Shown in pieces: positions 35,447-43,110 of a stretch of 64,000 bases of DNA. Under the pieces are notes generated by a model that was not told where the DNA came from, searched no databases, and saw only the letters and a list, made by a program, of their open reading frames with translations. A program made the position numbers and the translations under genes. The DNA lies in the NCBI GenBank assembly GCA_016722075.1, contig JADKGW010000001.1:3906001-3970000 (forward strand), given 5' to 3'. Every line of letters begins with the position of its first letter. Position 1 is the stretch's first letter. Source of the stretch: Candidatus Kouleothrix ribensis (GTDB lineage: Bacteria; Chloroflexota; Chloroflexia; Chloroflexales; Roseiflexaceae).

Positions 35447-38131
35447 TTATACCAGGCCCAGCTCGCGGGCACGGGCGATGGCTTCGGTGCGTCGCTGCAC
35501 CTGGAGTTTGTCGAAGATCCGCCGGTTGTGGCCTTTGACTGTGTCCAGGGCCAGGAACAGCCGCGCGCCGATCTCTTGGTTCGAAAGCCCCTGGGCGATC
35601 AGGCGCAAGACTTCCAGCTCGCGCTGGCTCAGTGGCTCGGCCAGCGCCGAAGGCCCGAGCGCGTGGGAGGCGGGCGGTTCATCCTTCGCCTCTACCGTGA
35701 AGGCGGCTAACAGCTTGTTGGCATAGCCCGGCCGGATGCCCTGCGCAGCCGCTGCAGACAGGAGTTCCGCCATCGAGGCCCCTTCGTCCACAAACAGGCG
35801 GATGCAGCCGCCCGGCTCGGCCAGCGCCAGCGCCGCGCCCAGCAGCTGCACGGCCTGCTGCTGTTCGCCATGTGCGCCCAGCGCAACTACCTGCAAAACC
35901 ATCGCTTTAAGCTGTTGATCGACCCAGCCCCTGGCCTGCATCTGCTGGTGCAATGGCTCCAGTACCGCCAGCGCGGCGGCGGAGTCGTTCTGGGCCAATA
36001 GTACGCGCGCCTGGCTGAGCGGGAGATCATACGGCCGGGCCAGCTGTGCGGCTGCGGCTACCTGGCCCTGTCGAAGCAGGGTCAAGACCTGAGCAGCGGC
36101 AATTTCGGGCAGGCGCAGGGTAAAGTTCCGCTGACGCGCCGTTTGTTCAGTCTGAGCCAGCATGGCCGCTGCGGCAGCCACATCGCCCCGCGCCAGTTTC
36201 AAGCGAGCCATGAACACCTCGCTGACGATGAAACGGTCAATCACGCGGTCATACTGGCGCGTCAGTTGCAGGCTTTGCTGCCCGTGTTGCTCGGCAGCCT
36301 CCAGGTCGTTCCATTCGTAGCAGATCCGGGCCAGGCCAAGATGGGTTTCTCCGGCATTCGGCTGAGGATGATCGCCCGAGAGCTGAAGCATGAGACGGTA
36401 GGTCTCGGCCGCCTGATGCAGCTGGTTGTCCAGCTCTTGTAGATCGCCAAGCGTATAGGTCGCCAGAATTTTGGAAAAGACATCCCCCGATCTCAGGCTG
36501 ATCGCGATACTCTCCTGGCAGGCGCGGGCGGCGGCTGCGCGGTCGCCTTTGAACTTCAAGGCCATGCTCAGCGCCCAGCTTGCCGTAAAGCGGAACGCCA
36601 GATTGTCGGGGTGGAGGTAGTCCAGCGCGCGCTGCGCCTGGGCCATCATGGCGTCGGGGTCGTAGTGGGTGAGTGCCAGCGTGGCCCGCGCACAGGCCAT
36701 CTGCCCGATCAGGTCGCGGATGTTCTCGTCAAGCTTGGCGCCTTGCACTGCTTGTTCAGCCGCCTGGAGGTGCTCCTCCACGCCGGCAGTCTGCCCGGCC
36801 AGCAGCGCCAGCGTGGCCGCGCGCACCCGCAAGCGGGGCCTGGCATCCAGCAGCGTTTTCGGCAGGGCGTTCAGCCAATCCAGAACCGGCATAACCACGC
36901 TGCGGAAATGCAGGCCCATGTCCCGGCTTCCAATCAGGCGCTCGGCGCGATCGACATCATTGGCGGCAGTTGCGTGGCGAAAGGCTTCAAACATCAGCCC
37001 GCTCTCTTCGTACCACTGGCTGGCGCGGATGTGATATTCGGCGATCTCTCCGTGTGTCAGGCTCTGCCCGAGCCGCTGGTGCAGCAAATCGGCAAACAGG
37101 TGGTGATAGCGATACCAGTGCCGCTCGTTGTCTAGCGGGACGATGAACAGGTTGGCGTGTTCGAGATAGCTCAGAGTCGCCTGGCTGGAAGCAGAGGCGT
37201 CGAGCAGCACGGCATCGCAAAGGCCGCCGCACATCCGATCGAGGATGGACGTGCGCAGCAAAAACGACTGAACGCTTGCGGGCTGCCGCTGCAAAACCTC
37301 TTCGATTAGGTAGTCGAGTACGAAATGGTGGCTGCCGGTGAACGATGCGATAAAGCCGGCGGTGTCGTGATGCCCCTGCATCGAGAGCGCTGCCAGTTGC
37401 AGGCCGGCGATCCAGCCCTCGGTGCGGGTTTCCAATGCGTCGATATCTTCGCCCGAGAGCGTCAGCCCCATCATCTGGTTCAGAAATGCGGCGGCTTCGG
37501 CCGGCGTAAAGCGCAGGTCGGTGGCGCGCAGCTCGGTCAATTGGCCGCGGGCGCGTAGCCGGGCCAGGGGCAGGTGCGGATCCTCACGCGTGGCGATGAC
37601 CAGGTGCAGCTGCGGCGGCAGGTGCTCGATCAGAAACGTCAGGGCCGCGTCGACCGGCCTGGCATCCAGCATGTGATAGTCGTCGAGCACCAGCACGAGC
37701 CGATCCGGCAGGGCCGCCAGCTCATTGAGCAGGGCGGTCAGGATCGCTTCGGCCGGCGGCGGCGGCGACGATTGCAGCGCCGCCACTACCGTCGCGCCAA
37801 TCGCCGGCGCAATCGTCTGTAGCGCGGCGACGAGGTACGCCAGAAAGCGGGTCAGGTCGCTATCGCCTGCGTCTAGCGCCAACCAGGCCACAGCGACCTG
37901 GTGCGGTGGCGCCGGCGCCGGGGAGGCCGCCCGCCAGCCAGCCGCCCTGAGCGAAGCGAGCCACTCGCTGAGCAGCGTGGTTTTGCCAAAGCCGGCCGGC
38001 GCGGCGATGAGCGTCACGGTGCAGCCGGCAGCGAGTCCCGCATTCAGCCGCGCGCTGAGGCGCGGGCGCAAGACCACCTTCGGCCGCAGCGGCGGGATAA
38101 ACAGTTTCGTGGCTAACAATGGCGTCGGCAT
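35447..38131 (-). CDS. MalT/LAL-type LuxR-family transcriptional regulator
   Basis: An 894-residue STAND-type regulator. The N-terminal ATPase has Walker A APAGFGKTTLLSEW (about residue 45) and Walker B LVLVLDDYHMLD. A long TPR-like helical sensor region follows, then a C-terminal LuxR HTH (PLSQRELEVLRLIAQGLSNQ through VKGHNRRIFDKL). Such proteins bind a ligand and ATP, oligomerise and activate target promoters. On the minus strand TATAAT lies exactly 6 bases before the ATG at 38131, so the mRNA should be leaderless. It diverges from the cyclase-like gene, a possible target. Confidence 0.92.
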   Translation of the reverse strand: MPTPLLATKLFIPPLRPKVVLRPRLSARLNAGLAAGCTVTLIAAPAGFGKTTLLSEWLASLRAAGWRAASPAPAPPHQVAVAWLALDAGDSDLTRFLAYLVAALQTIAPAIGATVVAALQSSPPPPAEAILTALLNELAALPDRLVLVLDDYHMLDARPVDAALTFLIEHLPPQLHLVIATREDPHLPLARLRARGQLTELRATDLRFTPAEAAAFLNQMMGLTLSGEDIDALETRTEGWIAGLQLAALSMQGHHDTAGFIASFTGSHHFVLDYLIEEVLQRQPASVQSFLLRTSILDRMCGGLCDAVLLDASASSQATLSYLEHANLFIVPLDNERHWYRYHHLFADLLHQRLGQSLTHGEIAEYHIRASQWYEESGLMFEAFRHATAANDVDRAERLIGSRDMGLHFRSVVMPVLDWLNALPKTLLDARPRLRVRAATLALLAGQTAGVEEHLQAAEQAVQGAKLDENIRDLIGQMACARATLALTHYDPDAMMAQAQRALDYLHPDNLAFRFTASWALSMALKFKGDRAAAARACQESIAISLRSGDVFSKILATYTLGDLQELDNQLHQAAETYRLMLQLSGDHPQPNAGETHLGLARICYEWNDLEAAEQHGQQSLQLTRQYDRVIDRFIVSEVFMARLKLARGDVAAAAAMLAQTEQTARQRNFTLRLPEIAAAQVLTLLRQGQVAAAAQLARPYDLPLSQARVLLAQNDSAAALAVLEPLHQQMQARGWVDQQLKAMVLQVVALGAHGEQQQAVQLLGAALALAEPGGCIRLFVDEGASMAELLSAAAAQGIRPGYANKLLAAFTVEAKDEPPASHALGPSALAEPLSQRELEVLRLIAQGLSNQEIGARLFLALDTVKGHNRRIFDKLQVQRRTEAIARARELGLV

Positions 38132-38137
38132 CGTGCC

Positions 38138-38143
38138 ATTATA
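38138..38143 (-). promoter_or_regulatory. -10 box of the MalT-like regulator, leaderless
   Basis: TATAAT on the minus strand, followed by GGCACG and then ATG at 38131. With a usual 6-7 base gap the transcript starts at the A of the start codon. No consensus -35. Confidence 0.6.
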
Positions 38144-38185
38144 GCGGGTCTTGGCCCGGCCCGCGCGGTCGGGTCGCACGCCTGC

Positions 38186-38213
38186 TTGCATCAACGAACA
38201 CCTGTGCTATACT
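38186..38213 (+). promoter_or_regulatory. Promoter upstream of the cyclase-like gene
   Basis: TTGCAT (38186-38191), 16 bases, TATACT (38208-38213) with an extended TGTGC before it. ACACCTGTGCTATACTA is identical to the radical SAM promoter at 30102-30118. Confidence 0.65.
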
Positions 38214-38250
38214 AATCGGCAAGGTACAGGCGAGCATTGAAGCGAGCTGC

Positions 38251-38316
38251 ATGGCCAGGTTGATCTACTCGATGTTCATGGCGCTAGACTGCTACACGCA
38301 TGACGAGTATGGCAGC
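38251..38316 (+). pseudogene. N-terminal remnant of a DHFR-family gene
   Basis: The reading MARLIYSMFMALDCYTHDEY is the classic beginning of a RibD-C/DHFR-family protein (compare 'MARLIYSMNxSLDGYxxDE'). It then runs into the ribosome site of the next gene. Only ~22 codons remain, so a deletion fused this gene's promoter and start region to the cyclase-like gene. Confidence 0.6.
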
Positions 38317-38335
38317 GAGGAGGAGGAACACGCAC

Positions 38336-39322
38336 ATGGCGACCAATCTACCCAGGCGGCCAGCCCCAACGCCAAATAGCTCGGTGATCGGCTGGCTGCT
38401 TGATTCCGACCCTGCGATCCGCTGGCAAGTGCTGCGCGACCTGACCAACGCGCCGGCGGATGAGGTCGCAGCTGAGCGCGTACGGGTCGCCACGACAGGC
38501 ATGGGTGCCCGGCTGCTTGCGCTCCAGGGAACTAACGGTCAGTGGGGCGGCGCAGCATGGAACCGCGGCTGGGACTCCACAATGCACGCGCTGATACTCC
38601 TGCGAGAGATGGGTCTCGATCCTGCGAGCGATGAGGCCGCTCGCGCAGTGGGCCTCGTCTGCGACCACGTGACCTGGGAGGGGTGCGGCCCGCCGGAGTG
38701 TCATAGCAATCGCTTCTTTGCCGGCGAGATCGAGCCCTGCATTAACGGGCAGGTGGCCGCGAGCGGCGCCTATTTCGGCCAGGATGTCCAGGGCATCATC
38801 GACCGGCTGCTTGGCGAGCAACTGGCCGACGGCGGCTGGAACTGCGAGGCCGAGTACGGCTCGACACGATCGTCGTTCAACACCACGATCTGCGTGCTCG
38901 AGGCGCTGCTCGAATACGAGCAGGCGGGCCGGGGCAGCCCGGCGGTAACTGCGGCCCGGCTCGGCGGGCAGGAGTACCTGCTTGAGCGCCGCCTGCTGCG
39001 CCGCCGCTCAACCGGCGAGCTGATCGAGTGTGATCGCACTGGCGAGGCCGTGTGGACGCGCTTCGCCTTCCCGACGTGGTGGCACTACGACGTGCTGCGA
39101 GGGCTCGAGTACCTGCGCCGCGCCGGCGTTGCGCCCGACGAGCGTGTAGCCGAGGCGATCGATCTGGTTGTGTCGAAGCGCGACGACAACGGCCGGTGGC
39201 CGCTCGAGGTCCGCTACCCCGGCACGATGCCGGTCGAGATCGACGAGGGCGAGGGCCGGCCAAGCCGGTGGAACACGCTGCGCGCCCTACGCGTGTTGGA
39301 GTGGTATGCAACACGAGCGTAA
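38336..39322 (+). CDS. Squalene cyclase/prenyltransferase-like alpha-alpha toroid protein
   Basis: A 328-residue protein made of alpha-helical repeats with QW-like signatures: LQGTNGQWGGAAWNRGWDST, GEQLADGGWNCEAEYGSTRS, KRDDNGRWPLEVR. These fit the terpene cyclase/prenyltransferase toroid fold, but the length is half of squalene-hopene cyclase and no DxDD motif is visible, so it is probably not a true cyclase. Cys/His positions (WEGCGPPECHSNRFF) are conserved-looking. The ATG at 38336 has AGGAGGAGG upstream. Similar proteins are annotated as squalene cyclase in actinobacteria, function unproven. Confidence 0.75.
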   Translation: MATNLPRRPAPTPNSSVIGWLLDSDPAIRWQVLRDLTNAPADEVAAERVRVATTGMGARLLALQGTNGQWGGAAWNRGWDSTMHALILLREMGLDPASDEAARAVGLVCDHVTWEGCGPPECHSNRFFAGEIEPCINGQVAASGAYFGQDVQGIIDRLLGEQLADGGWNCEAEYGSTRSSFNTTICVLEALLEYEQAGRGSPAVTAARLGGQEYLLERRLLRRRSTGELIECDRTGEAVWTRFAFPTWWHYDVLRGLEYLRRAGVAPDERVAEAIDLVVSKRDDNGRWPLEVRYPGTMPVEIDEGEGRPSRWNTLRALRVLEWYATRA

Positions 39323-39351
39323 CCCAGGTGCCGCAGGAAAGAGGCCACCCT

Positions 39352-39776
39352 ATGTCCAATCAATCACGCACCAACGAGCAGATCGCGGCCATGCTCGCCG
39401 CAGCAGCGCCGCGCAGCGCCGCCGGCCTGACCCCAACCCACTTGCATGGCGCGCCCACTCCCGATCCATGGTCGATCAATGCAATCCTGGCACATCTACG
39501 CGCGTGTGCCGGCATGTAGGGCGGCTGTATCGCCAAGATGCTCGCCCACGACCATCCGACCCTGCGGGCGATCAATCCCACAACTACGACACAGCGAGCC
39601 GATCTGCTGGCCGTGCTGGAGCCGCTCGCACCAGCTGGCTGGGCACGCGCAGCGACCATCACCGGAGCGGGAAGGCCGCTCGAACGAACCGTGCGGTGTA
39701 CGCGGAGCGGCTTGCCGTCCATGAGCGGCCGCACCTCAAGCAGATCGAACACGTCGTGACGTCGATCCAAACGTGA
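39352..39776 (+). pseudogene. DinB-family gene, disrupted
   Basis: The frame from 39352 reads LTPTHLHGAPTPDPWSINAI and LAHLRACAGM, hits a TAG at 39517-39519, and continues in the same frame with GGCIAKMLAHDHPTLRAINP. Near 39690 it shifts frame and ends YAERLAVHERPHLKQIEHVV. Intact relatives read through both points, so it carries one nonsense and one frameshift change. It lies 29 bases after the cyclase-like gene and before an intact DinB gene. Confidence 0.8.
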
Positions 39777-39796
39777 CGATCCAGCTGGTTTGTTCT

Positions 39797-39829
39797 GGGT
39801 TGCCTCTCCCAACAGGGGAGCGGGGTATC
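39797..39829 (+). repeat. Relic of the MITE-like element's right end
   Basis: CCTCTCCCAACAGGGGAG followed by CGGGGTATC resembles the right end of the element at 34003-34204. It also sits just upstream of a gene ribosome site. Confidence 0.45.
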
Positions 39830-39886
39830 AACCACTACCCAGCATGCTGGGCAAAAACTCTGAACGCTACTAGAGGGAGGATTACC

Positions 39887-40381
39887 ATGGATGTCCGCGA
39901 ACCGATCATCTCGCAATACGGCGCTGCACTCGAAATGCTCAAGCAGTCGATTCTAGCCTGCCCGGTAGCGCTCTGGCACAATCCTGATGATCGCACCCCG
40001 TTTTGGCAGATCGCCTATCACGCGCTGTTTTTTACGCACCTGTACGTCCAGGAGTCCGAGCAAGCATTCAGCCCCTGGCCGGGGCATCGCGAAGCCTACC
40101 GATTCGAAAATGAAGCACCTGCGCAGCCCACCGAGCCGGCGACCAAAGCGACGGTGCTGGAATACCTTGTCTTCTGCCAGCAGCAGGTCGCCGACAATGT
40201 GTCGGCCATGGTGCTGGATGCAGCTTCGGGTTTTGACTGGCTGCCATTCACGAAATTCGAACTCCAGCTGTACTCGATTCGCCACATTCAGCAGCATGCC
40301 GGCGAATTAATGCAGCGCCTGGGGCAGCGCGCAATCGACATCGATTGGGTTGGGAGCTATCGCGCCAACGTTGATCGGTAG
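39887..40381 (+). CDS. DinB-family protein
   Basis: A 164-residue four-helix-bundle protein. WQIAYHALFFTHLYVQ and YSIRHIQQHAGELMQRLG carry the metal-site His residues expected in DinB/YfiT proteins (often Zn or Ni; some act as thiol-dependent transferases, e.g. bacillithiol or mycothiol S-transferases). GAGGGAGG precedes the ATG at 39887; the longer frame from 39773 is not needed. It may have served with the broken DinB gene upstream. Confidence 0.85.
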   Translation: MDVREPIISQYGAALEMLKQSILACPVALWHNPDDRTPFWQIAYHALFFTHLYVQESEQAFSPWPGHREAYRFENEAPAQPTEPATKATVLEYLVFCQQQVADNVSAMVLDAASGFDWLPFTKFELQLYSIRHIQQHAGELMQRLGQRAIDIDWVGSYRANVDR

Positions 40382-40475
40382 CATCACGCAGTATGCAGTG
40401 CGCGGTATGCAGCGATAGGGCCGCCTGCCATCTGCCTCCCATCAGCGCGCTGCCACCTTGTAACCTGCAACCCGC
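40381..40475 (+). repeat. Heptanucleotide repeat arrays after the DinB gene
   Basis: Five contiguous units GCATCAC, GCAGTAT, GCAGTGC, GCGGTAT, GCAGCGA run from 40381 to 40415. Then CCGCCTG, CCATCTG, CCTCCCA (40421-40441) and ACCTTGT, AACCTGC, AACCCGC (40455-40475). The right-hand units are roughly complementary to the left, so a hairpin is possible. The array starts at the last base of the DinB stop codon, between convergent genes. Confidence 0.8.
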
Positions 40476-40560
40476 TTCTCGTGGGCAGATTGATCGAGCC
40501 ACAGCGAACACCGCGCTCAGCGAGCAATTCGCTATGGCTCAACCCGAACCAGCCTACGGC

Positions 40561-41382
40561 TCAGCTGCGCGTCGCCACCACTTCGAGATACTCGCTCGAT
40601 ATGGTCAGTGTATCGCTTCCGCCCCGATTGAAGCGTTGCAGAACCTCGGTCAGATCACTGGCCAGGCTGGCCTGGCCGGCGGCGTCGAGTGCGGCAAAGG
40701 CTTTCAGCACTGGCCCATAATACGTGCGGAAGACCTCTAGCCAGTGCTCGGCCGAGCGATAGCGGAATACGAAGAAGCGCCGCTTGACCGCCAGTTCTGC
40801 GATGCCATCGCCGAAGAGCTCGCCCAGCCGCTCTTCGGTGCCCCACAGCGCGGGCGGTTTGAGCCCGGCGGCTGGGGGAATGTACTTACCGATCGTGCGG
40901 AAGATGTGGCCGATGAAGCCCTCAGGTGTCCAGTTCGCCAGGCCAATCTTACCGCCGGGCCGGCAGACGCGCAGCAGCTCGCGGGCCGCCTGCTCCTGGT
41001 TTGGCGTAAACATCACACCAAACACCGAGAGCACTACATCGAACGAGCTATCGGCGAACGGCAGCTGCTCGGCGTCGGCTTCCTGGAATGTCACCGGCAG
41101 GTGCTCGGCCACCGCCTTGGCGCGCCCGCGCTCGAGCAACGCCGGCACATAGTCGGTCGAGGTGACGTGGCCCCAGCGGCGCGCGGCGGCGAGTGTGGCA
41201 TTGCCGTTGCCGGCCGCCACGTCGAGCACACGCTGGTCGGGGCGCAGATCGACGGCTTCACACAGCAGCTCGCCGGTGATCGCCAGGGTCGTGCCAATCA
41301 CGGCGTAATCGCCCGACGACCAGGTGGCCTGTTGGCGGCTCTTCACCGCCGTGAGATCGGGTGGGGTTTGTGTGGCTACCAT
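40561..41382 (-). CDS. Class I SAM-dependent methyltransferase
   Basis: A 273-residue protein. Motif I RVLDVAAGNGNATLAAARRW, acidic loop TSTDYVPALLERG, motif II EADAEQLPFADSSFDVVLSV and RVCRPGGKIGLANWTPEG identify a UbiE/Methyltransf_11 type enzyme. Substrate unknown. The ATG at 41382 is preceded by AAAGGAG on the minus strand. Two TACGGTATT motifs lie 93-123 bases upstream of the start and may bind a regulator. The gene is downstream of, and co-directional with, the PLP decarboxylase. Confidence 0.88.
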   Translation of the reverse strand: MVATQTPPDLTAVKSRQQATWSSGDYAVIGTTLAITGELLCEAVDLRPDQRVLDVAAGNGNATLAAARRWGHVTSTDYVPALLERGRAKAVAEHLPVTFQEADAEQLPFADSSFDVVLSVFGVMFTPNQEQAARELLRVCRPGGKIGLANWTPEGFIGHIFRTIGKYIPPAAGLKPPALWGTEERLGELFGDGIAELAVKRRFFVFRYRSAEHWLEVFRTYYGPVLKAFAALDAAGQASLASDLTEVLQRFNRGGSDTLTISSEYLEVVATRS

Positions 41383-41474
41383 GGGAATGCTCCTTTAATA
41401 CTGGTGGGTTGCGTTTCGATCAGTTCGATTAGCCACAGTGTATGCGAAGAGCCAGCGCCCGGCATGCGCGGATC

Positions 41475-41505
41475 TACGGTATTTTTCTCGGCAGCATACG
41501 GTATT
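41475..41505. promoter_or_regulatory. Direct repeat TACGGTATT, 22 bases apart
   Basis: TACGGTATT at 41475-41483 and again at 41497-41505, a two-helical-turn spacing. The same motif occurs at 43078-43086 upstream of the PLP gene. It is upstream of the leftward methyltransferase gene; possible activator sites. Confidence 0.45.
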
Positions 41506-41572
41506 GCCGGCATGGAACCCCCGGTTCTACCAAGCCACCAGGGCACCGTACGGCCGCTGAGCGCCGGATCGA

Positions 41573-42922
41573 TCAGGCTTGCGCGGCGCACCGCAGCATC
41601 GATGCCAGGCTGCGCTCAACATCGTCTTCGGTGGTGGCCCACGACGAGACGCTGATCCGCATTGCGGCCTGCCCCTGCCAGACGGTGCCACCACACCAGC
41701 AGGTGCCCTCGGCCTGGATGGCGGCGATCACCCGCCGGGTGGCTGCGTCGTCGCCGAAGGCAACCAGCACCTGGTTGCTCACAACGTCGTTCAGCACCTG
41801 GTAGCCAGCCGCGCGCAGCCCTTCTGCAAAGCGCGCCGCGTGCCGGCAGCTGCGCTCGATCAGGTCGGCCAGGCCGGCGCGCCCGAGCGTGCGCAGCGCC
41901 GCCCACACCGCTACGCCCCGCGCGCGCCGCGACATCTCGGGGGTGTATTGGTACGGCTCGCCGCGCGTATCCTGCTGATCGAGATAGGCGGCGCTCACCG
42001 ACATCGCCGCGCGCAGATGCGCGGGCTGCCGGCAGATCACCAGCCCGCTGTCGTACGGCACGTTCAGCCATTTATGGGCATCAGTAGCCCACGAGTCGGC
42101 ATCGGCCAGCCCGCCAACCAGGTGCATGCGCGCGGGCGCGGCCCGTAGCCATAGCCCAAAAGCACCATCAACATGCACCCAGGCGCCAGCGTCGCGGGCG
42201 ATTGCACAGATCTCGTCGGCCGGGTCGCAGGCGCCTGTGTCGACATTGCCGGCCTGCAGGCAAACGATCGCCGGGCCATCGAGGGCGGGCAGCCGGTCGG
42301 GGCGCATGCGGCCCTGCCGATCGACGGGCACGCGCACAACGCGCTCGCGCCCTAGGCCCAGCAGGCTCAGCGATTTAAGCAGGCTCACATGCACCTCGTC
42401 GCCAACGACGACGGTGATCGGCGGCGCGCCAAACAGCCCGCGCGCCGCGACATCCCAGCCGGCCCGCTGTAGCAGCGCATGCCGGGCGGCGGCGAGGCCA
42501 CAAAAATTCGCCATTGTTGCGCCGGTCACAAACCCAACGCCAGCCTCGGGCGGTAGTGCGAGCATATCGAGCAGCCAGCCCTGCGCGATCGTCTCCAACG
42601 CCGCGCTGACTGGCGAGAGCACTGCCATCCCGGCGTTCTGATCCCAGGCGGTAGCCAGCCAGCTGGCCGCCAGTGCGGCCGGCAGCGTCCCCCCGACCAC
42701 AAAGCCGTAGTAGCGCCCGCCGGCGGAAGCGACGGTGGCCGGTGATCCGGCCTGGTCGAGCAGCGCCAGCACTGCGGCCGGGTCGGTTGGCGTGTCGGGC
42801 AACGGCCCGCCGAGCGCGGCCAGCCCGGCCAGCGCCTCGGCGGTAGGCGCGACGCTGCGTGTATCGAGGCCCGCCAGGTACTGCGCCGCGCGCGCGGCGG
42901 TTGCGTGAAGAAGATCGTGCAT
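41573..42922 (-). CDS. PLP-dependent decarboxylase (group II, aromatic/glutamate-type)
   Basis: A 449-residue fold-type I PLP enzyme. SWATDAHKWLNVPYDSGLVI holds the PLP Lys. VHVDGAFGLWLRAAP contains the cofactor-ring Asp, and GFVTGATMANFCGLAAARH the phosphate-binding part. It belongs to the pyridoxal-dependent decarboxylase family (DOPA, tyrosine, glutamate and 2,4-diaminobutyrate decarboxylases); the substrate cannot be assigned. AAGGAG precedes the ATG at 42922, so the longer frame to 43135 is rejected. It lies between a LuxR regulator and a methyltransferase, both on the same strand. Confidence 0.88.
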   Translation of the reverse strand: MHDLLHATAARAAQYLAGLDTRSVAPTAEALAGLAALGGPLPDTPTDPAAVLALLDQAGSPATVASAGGRYYGFVVGGTLPAALAASWLATAWDQNAGMAVLSPVSAALETIAQGWLLDMLALPPEAGVGFVTGATMANFCGLAAARHALLQRAGWDVAARGLFGAPPITVVVGDEVHVSLLKSLSLLGLGRERVVRVPVDRQGRMRPDRLPALDGPAIVCLQAGNVDTGACDPADEICAIARDAGAWVHVDGAFGLWLRAAPARMHLVGGLADADSWATDAHKWLNVPYDSGLVICRQPAHLRAAMSVSAAYLDQQDTRGEPYQYTPEMSRRARGVAVWAALRTLGRAGLADLIERSCRHAARFAEGLRAAGYQVLNDVVSNQVLVAFGDDAATRRVIAAIQAEGTCWCGGTVWQGQAAMRISVSSWATTEDDVERSLASMLRCAAQA

Positions 42923-42994
42923 TGGTGGCTCCTTGGTGTTCGATAGCTGCCATACATCGATAGTCGGGGCGTACGAGCTGGCCGTGTGGCGCCG

Positions 42995-43029
42995 GCATGC
43001 TGCCGCAGGCAAAAACGCCCCAGCGCGTA
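42995..43029 (+). repeat. Partial, diverged copy of the 42-base dispersed repeat
   Basis: CATGCTGCCGCAGGCAAA then ACGCC and GCGCGTAG match the middle of the repeats at 17760 and 46323 but lack the ACGTAC end. Upstream of the PLP decarboxylase gene. Confidence 0.5.
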
Positions 43030-43074
43030 GCTCCTGCTTAGTGTAGTGCAGGGGATACTCGTTGTCAGCCGGCG

Positions 43075-43110
43075 ATCTACGGTATTTTGTTGGGGGGCTA
43101 TACTGTAGAT
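43075..43110. promoter_or_regulatory. Inverted repeat overlapping the 3' end of the LuxR gene
   Basis: ATCTACGGTAT (43075-43085) and ATACTGTAGAT (43100-43110) are inverted copies with one mismatch and a 14-base spacer. The left half includes the TACGGTATT motif also seen at 41475. Could be an operator for the PLP gene or a terminator stem. Confidence 0.5.
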
